The translations under genes and the position numbers were made by a program. DNA of 64,000 nucleotides from Athripsodes cinereus (lineage: Eukaryota; Arthropoda; Insecta; Trichoptera; Leptoceridae), in assembly GCA_947579605.1 (NCBI GenBank), contig OX388313.1, positions 26,911,214-26,975,213 on the forward strand, written 5' to 3'. This document shows, in pieces, positions 57,777 to 64,000 of this stretch. Positions within the stretch are counted from its first letter, which is position 1. Each line of letters starts with the position of its first letter. Below the pieces are notes generated by a model. That model saw only the letters and a list, made by a program, of their open reading frames with translations. It was not told the origin of the DNA and ran no database searches.

Positions 57777-58616
57777 ATGAAGACCAGCAATGAGTTCTGT
57801 GAGGAGAGCGGACCGAGTCCTATCAACGAATCAACAACCAAGCAAAGAGATGACTCGCAGATTTCGTATGTCAGAGTGAAAGTGCCACCTTTCTGGAAAG
57901 ACAGGTGCGCATTATGGTTGACGCATCTGGAGGCTCAGTTTGCGTTAGCCAACATCACAACTGATTCCACACAATATTATACCGTTGTTAGCCATTTGGA
58001 TTGTGAGACCCTGGACGCAGTAAGTGATGTTGTGACTAACCCACCTACAACATATAAATATCTCACTTTAAAAAACGCATTATTAAAGAGGTTTACGTTA
58101 TCAGATCACACGCGTATTACTAAGTTATTACAGGAAGTGCATTTGGGGGACAGACCACCTAGTCTTTTGCTGCGGCAGATGAAAGAGCTGGCAGGTCAAA
58201 AGTTGGGCAGCTCGGACATAGTGAAGACATTGTGGATGCAGCGACTGCCGAGCAGTGTGCAGGCAGTGTTGTCGGCCTGTGCAGGACAGACCCTAGAGCA
58301 GTTAGCCGAGACGGCTGACCGAGTAATGGAAGTTTACACCCCGCAATCAGTGATGGCAGTGGACAATCGGCAAGCAGTGTCAAACGTGAGTGACCCTGGA
58401 CAGACGGCACTTATGGAGAAGTTGATAGATAAGATCAACCTCCTGGAAAAAGAGGTACGTACATTGAGATTTAGATCTAGGTCAAGGTCCAGAGGAAGAC
58501 GAGATAGTAGCCGATCCGCCGAGAGGAGTAATCCGGATATCTGCTGGTATCATCATACGTTTGGCAGTAGATCAACCAAGTGTAAGGAGCCTTGCAAGTA
58601 CAAACCGGAAAACTAG
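57777..58616 (+). CDS. gag: Gag protein (CHCC-type nucleocapsid)
   Basis: 279 residues from ATG at 57777. Gag forms the particle that packages the element RNA. Residues 32-140 (VRVKVPPFWKDRCALWLTHL onward, with LEAQFALANI and LSDHTRITKLL) form the matrix/capsid-like domain seen in many arthropod and flatworm Ty3/Gypsy Gags (DUF7041-like). Residues 231-250 are an Arg/Ser-rich basic stretch. Residues 256-273 form a zinc motif C-x2-H-x9-C-x3-C, not the usual retroviral CCHC. This CHCC form is a mark of the CsRn1 lineage. The frame ends at TAG (58614-58616), directly after the GGAAAAC heptamer, and overlaps pol. The only host-type feature is the RS stretch. Confident for family; particle formation is inferred. 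Confidence 0.93.
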   Translation: MKTSNEFCEESGPSPINESTTKQRDDSQISYVRVKVPPFWKDRCALWLTHLEAQFALANITTDSTQYYTVVSHLDCETLDAVSDVVTNPPTTYKYLTLKNALLKRFTLSDHTRITKLLQEVHLGDRPPSLLLRQMKELAGQKLGSSDIVKTLWMQRLPSSVQAVLSACAGQTLEQLAETADRVMEVYTPQSVMAVDNRQAVSNVSDPGQTALMEKLIDKINLLEKEVRTLRFRSRSRSRGRRDSSRSAERSNPDICWYHHTFGSRSTKCKEPCKYKPEN

Positions 58617-61600
58617 AGACGCTCCGTCGTGAAGCAGCGGAGATAGAGCGTCACACTGGCAAAAGGCTGCACATATTCGACAGGTATAATCGGCTTAATT
58701 TTCTCATCGATTCAGGTGCTGAAGTATCAGTACTTCCTGTGCTTGAGAATAAGGTAAAACGTCAGAACTTTATCAATACTACTTCTATATTTGCCGCAAA
58801 TGGTAGTGTAATTCAAACTTATGGTACAACTACAATAGAAGTTAATTTAGGTTTAAGAAGAAACTTTACATGGACTTTTATTATTGCCCAAGTAGATAAG
58901 CCTATAATAGGCGCAGATTTTCTTATAAATTATAATTTGATTGTGGATTTAAAAAATCAACAATTGATTGATTCAGTTACAGGATTGACATCCAAAGGCC
59001 ACATTTATTATAATCCCGCCGTATGTATTTCCACGATAATTCAAGAAAATGAATACACTAAATGTCTTGAACGTTACAGGGAAATTACAATGCCAATATC
59101 CAGTGGAGAACCAGTCAAACATAGTGTGACCCACCACATACAGACTCGAGGTCCACCTATTAAGTGTAAGGCGAGACGACTCCACCCTGAACAATACGAG
59201 GCAGCCAAGAAGGAATTCAAAATCATGACAGAACAAGGTATATGTCGTCCATCGAAAGGTAGTTGGGCCAGTCCTTTACACATGGTGCGCAAACCTGATG
59301 GAGGCTGGAGAGCCTGTGGAGATTATAGGAGATTAAACGCCATGACTAAGGTAGATTGTTATCCTATAAACCAATTAATAGATTATAGCCATAAACTCGC
59401 TGAGTCTCATATATTCTCTACTATAGATTTGGTGCGAGCATATAACCAAATTCCAATAGAGGAAATAGACATCGAGAAAACTGCCATTATCACCCCGATG
59501 GGTTTGTTTGAGTTTCCGAAGATGAATTTTGGTTTGGCGTCGGCAGCCCAGACGTTCCAGAGATTCATGAATGAGGTATTACAAGATCTGCCTTTCACTT
59601 TTTCATACATTGATGACATTTTAGTAGCATCGAAAGATCAAAAAGAACATATAGAACACTTGAATTTATTATTCGCTAAACTGAAAGAGTATGGTTTGAA
59701 AATAAATGTCAAGAAGTGTGTTTTTGGTAAAGAGGAGGTCAAATTTCTTGGACATATCGTCAGCCACGATGGAATTAAACCTCTTCCAGAGAAGGTTCAA
59801 GCCATTACTGACTACCCGTTACCCGACACAGTAAAAAAACTACGTAGATTCTTAGGGATGGTAAATTATTACCGTCGTTTTATTCCCAATGCTGCGGGGA
59901 TACAGCAGCCATTATATTTAATTACTTCATGTTCTAAGAAAGATGATAATAAAATGATCCAATGGAGTGAAGAAGCTACTAGAGCTTTTGAGGAAATCAA
60001 AGAAAAATTAGTTCAGGTAACATTACTGACACATCATCGTAGTGATGGTTTGTTATCACTAAGAGTAGATGCAAGTGACACAGCATTAGGAGGAGTATTA
60101 CAACAAAAGGTTGAGTCAATATCTGAAGATGAACGACCCCTTGCATTCTTTTCTAGAAAACTCTCTAAAGCACAGAGAAATTACTCTACATATGACAAAG
60201 AGTTGACAGCAATCTACGAAGGAGTGAAACATTTCAGAGAGCATATAGAAGGTAGACCTCTTATTATTTATACAGATCTTAAACCTTTAATCTTTGCTTT
60301 CAGTAAGAAAACGGATACAGCTTCTACGAGGCAGAGGAGACAACTGGATTATATAGAACAATACACAACAGATATCAGACATACAAAAGGCGAGTTGAAT
60401 GTTGTAGCCGATGCATTATCTCGTGTGGATATGATTTATACCACACCTGAGATTGATTACAACCAGGTAGCGAAGTCACAGCAACAAGATTCTGAGTTAA
60501 GTATATTGAAAGATAAATCTTCTTTGAAATTAATGTTAGTACCTTACGGAGATAACAAGAACATGGTGATGTGTGATTTGTCCACAGGCAAGTGGAGACC
60601 ATACATGCCAAGAGAGTGGCGTAGAAAAGCCATAGAGTCGGTACATAACATCAGTCATCCTGGACGTAAAAGCACATATAAGATGGTTAAACAAAGATTT
60701 GTATGGCCAGGTATGGAAAGGGACGTAGTTAACTTCGTAAAAGAGTGTCTTAATTGTCAGAAAACAAAGATTAACAGACATACACACAGCGCCATACAGA
60801 CAATACCTATCCCTTCAGAACGTTTTTCACACATTCACAGCGACATTTGTGGACCATTTCCGGAGAGTCAAGGGTACAAGTATATTTTAACTTTAATCGA
60901 CCGATATACAAGATGGACTGAATATGTTAAGTTGAGAGACATCACGACGGAATCAGTCGTACGAGCAATAATGTCAAATTGGATATCGCGTTTTGGTTGT
61001 CCTAAAACCATCACAACAGACAGAGGAAGACAATATACCTCTCATACTTTCGAAAAGTTCGTTAAGAATATGGGCATTAAGCATATAAAGACCACTAGTT
61101 ATCACCCACAGGGAAACGGCATGATGGAGAGACATCACAGGATCCTTAAAGCAGCCATTAAGGCTGTTGATGGGATAAATTGGGCCGATGCCTTGTCGTA
61201 TGTCAGTCTTGGATTAAGAGCCAGTGTGCGCGAAGAGTTGAAAGCCTCGCCAGCAGAACTAGTATATGGAACCACCCTACGATTACCTCAAGATTTCTTC
61301 CAGGACTCGAAGAAGACCGATACAGAAGGACTACTTGGACAACTACACACGGCATTTAAAAACATAAAGCCTGTTCCAGTAAAGGTAAAAAGAAAAGAAA
61401 GCGTTTTTGTACAAAAACAGTTGGAAGAATGTGACTATGTGTTCTTGCGAGTAGATGGATACAAGACCCCATTCCAATGTCCATATGAAGGTCCTTTCAA
61501 AGTAGTAAAACGAAATAATCAGTGTTATAAGATCCAGATTAATGGCAGGACAGAGTCTGTTCATATAGACCGTCTGAAGCCTGCATTCTTAAGTGTTACA

Positions 61601-61801
61601 GATACTATCGACCCTCAGGAGAACATGAGCTCAACACAAGATAGTGCAGAAGAATCAACCAGCAATAGAGACATCAACCATCAACCAATCCAGAGTCCTC
61701 AGGCAACAAACCAACAAACTTCGACATCTTCGAGTGGTACAGGAGTGACTACCAGGAGTGGCCGAAGAGTTCAATTTGTGAAGAAATTTCAAGCTGGATA
61801 A
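58592..61801 (+). CDS. pol: Pol polyprotein: protease, RT, RNase H, integrase
   Basis: Open frame of about 1,069 codons to TAA at 61799-61801, in the -1 frame relative to gag. The first codon used for numbering (58592) is TTG and there is no early ATG, so Pol is probably made as a Gag-Pol fusion. Protease: FLIDSGAEVSVLP (D40-S-G). Reverse transcriptase: FSTIDLVRAY (D279) and YIDD (339-342). RNase H: D493 (RVDASDTALGG), E537, D562 (YTDLKPL, with Leu where His is common), D607 (VVADALSR). Integrase: zinc motif H685, H689, C719, C722; catalytic D751, D810, E846, with 35 residues between the last two. A GPY/F module (CPYEGPFKV, 963-971) follows. The tail ends TRSGRRVQFVKK. No chromodomain. All catalytic residues are present. 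Confidence 0.95.
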   Translation: MQVQTGKLETLRREAAEIERHTGKRLHIFDRYNRLNFLIDSGAEVSVLPVLENKVKRQNFINTTSIFAANGSVIQTYGTTTIEVNLGLRRNFTWTFIIAQVDKPIIGADFLINYNLIVDLKNQQLIDSVTGLTSKGHIYYNPAVCISTIIQENEYTKCLERYREITMPISSGEPVKHSVTHHIQTRGPPIKCKARRLHPEQYEAAKKEFKIMTEQGICRPSKGSWASPLHMVRKPDGGWRACGDYRRLNAMTKVDCYPINQLIDYSHKLAESHIFSTIDLVRAYNQIPIEEIDIEKTAIITPMGLFEFPKMNFGLASAAQTFQRFMNEVLQDLPFTFSYIDDILVASKDQKEHIEHLNLLFAKLKEYGLKINVKKCVFGKEEVKFLGHIVSHDGIKPLPEKVQAITDYPLPDTVKKLRRFLGMVNYYRRFIPNAAGIQQPLYLITSCSKKDDNKMIQWSEEATRAFEEIKEKLVQVTLLTHHRSDGLLSLRVDASDTALGGVLQQKVESISEDERPLAFFSRKLSKAQRNYSTYDKELTAIYEGVKHFREHIEGRPLIIYTDLKPLIFAFSKKTDTASTRQRRQLDYIEQYTTDIRHTKGELNVVADALSRVDMIYTTPEIDYNQVAKSQQQDSELSILKDKSSLKLMLVPYGDNKNMVMCDLSTGKWRPYMPREWRRKAIESVHNISHPGRKSTYKMVKQRFVWPGMERDVVNFVKECLNCQKTKINRHTHSAIQTIPIPSERFSHIHSDICGPFPESQGYKYILTLIDRYTRWTEYVKLRDITTESVVRAIMSNWISRFGCPKTITTDRGRQYTSHTFEKFVKNMGIKHIKTTSYHPQGNGMMERHHRILKAAIKAVDGINWADALSYVSLGLRASVREELKASPAELVYGTTLRLPQDFFQDSKKTDTEGLLGQLHTAFKNIKPVPVKVKRKESVFVQKQLEECDYVFLRVDGYKTPFQCPYEGPFKVVKRNNQCYKIQINGRTESVHIDRLKPAFLSVTDTIDPQENMSSTQDSAEESTSNRDINHQPIQSPQATNQQTSTSSSGTGVTTRSGRRVQFVKKFQAG
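58607..58652 (+). promoter_or_regulatory. Putative -1 frameshift signal between gag and pol
   Basis: Heptamer G GAA AAC at 58607-58613 in the gag frame is followed at once by the gag stop TAG. A -1 slip turns AAC into AAA and continues CTA GAG ACG in the pol frame. The A-site slip is of the classical type; the P-site (GAA to GGA) is imperfect. A hairpin follows after 4 bases: GACGCTC (58618-58624) pairs with GAGCGTC (58646-58652). The pol frame has a stop at 58583, so the shift must occur between 58586 and 58616. Inferred from sequence only. Confidence 0.7.
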
Positions 61802-62050
61802 TACTTAAGATACGTAATTCTATAATTTTTAACGTAGAAATTGTTATAATTCAATATAAAGAATTTTATACATTTTAATGTAAAAATTTTTAAATTTCAA
61901 TATAAATAACTTTATACATTGTGTGTATAAATATAATTTTGACATTGCAAATGAATGTCTATAAATGTAAATCATGATGGATAGTATGATTGATTAGAAA
62001 ATTTTTGCAAAACAAAATCCATTAGATTTAATATTTTAACAACATTGTGA

Positions 62051-62090
62051 CATTTTCCTGATCGACGAGTGATGACGTCCAAGGAAATTG
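62051..62090 (+). repeat. Stem-loop 1 of the 3' region
   Basis: CATTTTCCT pairs with AGGAAATTG (one mismatch) around a loop with GACGAGTGATGACGTCC. The loop matches that of stem-loop 2. TGACGTC within it is also a CRE-like sequence. Confidence 0.65.
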
Positions 62091-62278
62091 TACATTAACA
62101 TATTTCAATATTTATTTAATACTTTGATGGCTTAATTTGCCTCTATTAGAGATAAATACATAAATAAAATCTTATCATAATAATATTAAGTTGTTCATAT
62201 AATAACCTGATAATTATAGCTTGTAAGATGCATGATAATTTCATATGTTTTATATATTAAAGTGTATACATACACAGC

Positions 62279-62329
62279 GATTGTACATTTTCCTATAGAC
62301 AAGTGATGATGTCATAGGAAAATGCAATC
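62279..62329 (+). repeat. Stem-loop 2 of the 3' region
   Basis: CATTTTCCTAT pairs perfectly with ATAGGAAAATG (11 bp), extended by GATTG / CAATC after a 2-base bulge. The loop is AGACAAGTGATGATGTC, sharing AGTGATGAYGTC with stem-loop 1. Two copies with matching loops suggest a selected RNA structure or a duplicated transcription-factor site. Confidence 0.75.
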
Positions 62330-62761
62330 AAATATTTGCTTACATGTTATAAAAGAAAATTGCAATCTCTAGTCATTATGCTCTATACAATTTAAGTTTA
62401 AAAAAAAAAAAAAAAATATTTCATAGTCTGATAAGACATTTTTTTTAAAAAAAGGAAATTCATATTCATATAAAGCATTATAAATTCATCCATCGAGCCA
62501 TAGCATCATTTAGTTAGGTAGAGCTGAATAATAACAGCACACTAATTTGATCTTGGTTTTCAGGTTACACGGAGCCCTTAAGTGATGAGAGATGAGTCAC
62601 GGGGTTGTGTCAACTAGGGATGAGAGCTTCAAGAAAAATTTTTTCAAATATATAATAGAACTAACAACATAGAATATAGAGTTTATTGTAAAGGTGGATA
62701 TGCAAGCAATACGCGAGAAATGACAATATCTTGGGAATGAGGCTGAACCTTCATTCTTAAC

Positions 62762-62777
62762 AGAAGGAGGGAAGGTA
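62762..62777 (+). promoter_or_regulatory. Polypurine tract
   Basis: AGAAGGAGGGAAGG and TA directly before the 3' LTR; the usual primer for plus-strand DNA synthesis. Confidence 0.85.
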
Positions 62778-63315
62778 TGTAGCGGAGCTACATTTCTATG
62801 GTCCCGGGTGTGCATCGACCTTAAGATAATGATAAGCGAAATCCGCGAGTCGCTATTCGTTGATTAGATAATTGTTACATTATCAGATAGGGCTCGTGGG
62901 TTGGAGGTCGGTGAACACCCGAGCCTCGACACTCTTTCGCCTGCTACTGGACGATCAACATCACGCCAACCTCGCGCTTCTTGCTTGCATATTCAACCCA
63001 CACGTGAGTGAAAATCACATAATTAGTGTAAAATCAAATACATCTAACTAACCCGTAGGGATTTAATAATTGTCGTAGTCAAAGTAAATTTAATAAATCT
63101 ATTTTACACTTCTAACTAGAAGATAACATCTTTCATTTAATTAATTTTCTTATTCACTTTACAAATTTGAACATAGCAAATATTACTTATTAAATGTAAG
63201 TAATTAATTTATATCGCCAGGTGAGATGTTTATTCATATTCCTTCATAGGAGTCGGATACGTCTTAAAATAAATAATACATTTTAATATTTCATACACCT
63301 TATTAACCTGCGATA
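62778..63315 (+). repeat. 3' LTR, 538 bp
   Basis: Same length and, by eye, same sequence as the 5' LTR, ending CCTGCGATA before GTACATCC. The next bases belong to an L-B LINE remnant, so the element appears to abut or have landed in older repeat DNA. Confidence 0.93.
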
Positions 63316-63321
63316 GTACAT

Positions 63322-63486
63322 CCACCCTATCACGCCGCATCTCTTGCGGGGTAGATGAAAAGTGTCGTGCAAAACTTACTCATAATCTTGCACACATTTT
63401 TCGCTTCTGTAATTTTCAAGTAATTCCTCATGCATGCTCTTTCCTTTATTATTCTCATCACGTGTCCTTTCTGTAAAATATGGTCA
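63322..63486 (-). mobile_element. LINE 3' end (family L-B), decayed
   Basis: ATCACGCCGCATCTCTTGCGG, CATAATCTTGCACACATTTTT and CATGCATGCTCTTTCCTTTA follow the same order as 6711-6860. The frame is broken, unlike the copy at 28718. Confidence 0.65.
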
Positions 63487-63555
63487 AATATTCTTTCCAA
63501 ACAAAAAAATATCCCGTGGAGTATCTGTTTAAGACTAAATCTCCCAATCGTTTTT

Positions 63556-63738
63556 GTAAGTTTCTTGGTGTCCTCCTCAAGAATAAGACAATTAACATCT
63601 ATAATTCAGCGATGAGGAATGCCACCCATGATGGGTCACATGCAACATCGCTGAATGTCTTTTCTTTTTTCCAACTAACATGTATATTACAAGCAGTTGG
63701 TCCGCTAGCTACCCCACTTGTGGGATATGTCGTGATAG
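63556..63738 (-). repeat. R250 repeat, near complete
   Basis: AAGTTTCTTGGTGTCCTCCTC, AATTCAGCGATGAGGAATGCC, GGTCCGCTAGCTACCCCACTT and GTGGGATATGTCGTGATAG. CAGCGATG and its inverse CATCGCTG flank a short local duplication near 63607-63652. Confidence 0.7.
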
Positions 63739-64000
63739 AAACAGTACCCAAAACTCCTATCGAACAATCTTTGTATCTATCACGTTAATCATCCAGTGAA
63801 ATGTTGATACATAAGCATGCTTTTTAAATAAATCAAAGTAATTTGCATTAAGTGCTGTTCTGTATGTTCTATACTGCTGAAACATTAAGCAAGGATTGCA
63901 ATTTCAGCAACCAGCAGCAGTTCAGTGTTAGTGCTACTAATGCTGTCACCGTGACAAGACAATCTTTAGAAATAGTTGTAACAACAGTATCTACAACTTT
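63739..64000. other. Right edge, nothing recognised
   Basis: No supported feature in the last 260 bases. Confidence 0.45.

Larger units (their letters stand above)
61802..62761 (+). other. 3' non-coding region of the retrotransposon
   Basis: Nearly 1 kb between pol and the polypurine tract, with no env-like or other frame of note. It holds an A-run at 62401-62416, two related stem-loops (62051-62090 and 62279-62329), and GATCTTGGTTTTCAGGTTAC near 62551, which resembles a 3' splice site. Confidence 0.8.
56676..63315 (+). mobile_element. Ty3/Gypsy LTR retrotransposon, CsRn1/Kabuki type, structurally intact
   Basis: Layout: 5' LTR, tRNA-Trp-type primer site, leader, gag, pol (protease, RT, RNase H, integrase), a 1-kb non-coding 3' part, polypurine tract, 3' LTR. 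Integrase after RNase H places it in Ty3/Gypsy, not Copia. The Gag CHCC motif and a primer site beginning TGGTGACCC fit the CsRn1/Kabuki lineage. No env frame. Neither gag nor pol has an internal stop and the LTRs look identical, so the copy is young and may still be able to move. The bases next to the two ends (ATGTTA and GTACAT) do not form a target duplication. Confidence 0.95.

Noticed and set aside
57777..61801. Reverse-strand frames inside the retrotransposon (for example 58159-58410, 60536-60787)
   Set aside because: They are shadows of gag and pol on the opposite strand and carry no motif.
61802..62777. An env-like third gene after pol
   Set aside because: No frame of useful length, signal peptide or membrane segment lies between pol and the polypurine tract.

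Overview
The window reads as insect (at least arthropod) nuclear DNA. It is AT-rich, full of TAGGTAGGTA-type simple sequence, has no operons or bacterial gene layout, and carries several classes of eukaryotic transposable element: non-LTR retrotransposons, tRNA-derived SINEs, TIR DNA transposons, MITEs and a Ty3/Gypsy LTR element. I found no host protein-coding gene, true tRNA or rRNA gene that I could defend, so this looks like intergenic or intronic sequence in a repeat-rich genome. The exact species is not resolved.

The only intact coding system is at 56676-63315: a 6,640-bp Ty3/Gypsy retrotransposon with two apparently identical 538-bp LTRs, a primer binding site that fits tRNA-Trp, a 279-aa Gag with an unusual CHCC zinc motif, and a roughly 1,060-aa Pol (protease, reverse transcriptase, RNase H, integrase) in the -1 frame. 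The Gag motif, the primer and the domain order point to the CsRn1/Kabuki lineage. Gag and Pol overlap by a few codons. A GGAAAAC heptamer abuts the gag stop and is followed by a hairpin, so Pol is probably made by -1 frameshifting. The 3' non-coding part holds two related stem-loops with a shared loop sequence.

From 1 to about 32 kb the window is a mosaic of decayed repeats. The dominant one, called R250 here, is a non-coding, hairpin-rich repeat of about 250 bp present in roughly 26 full or partial copies on both strands. Around it are 3' ends of several LINE families, five copies of one tRNA-derived SINE, one copy of a second SINE, a near-perfect 259-bp palindromic MITE (27640-27898), and a TIR element (29611-30113) with a LINE 3' end inside it.

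From 32 to 56 kb are long AT-rich stretches with little recognisable content, broken by a short CAGGGTTACTC-ended foldback element (32311-32424), a dead hAT transposon with perfect 8-bp target duplications (42113-43399), a 5'-truncated LINE with a 9-bp target duplication (47181-47952), a 3.6-kb element bounded by 34-bp inverted repeats that encloses a broken I-type LINE (48049-51655), a small MITE (52698-52937), and more LINE tails. Nested insertions recur, and these give a relative order of events. The LTR element is the youngest insertion that can be dated from the sequence, since its LTRs match.
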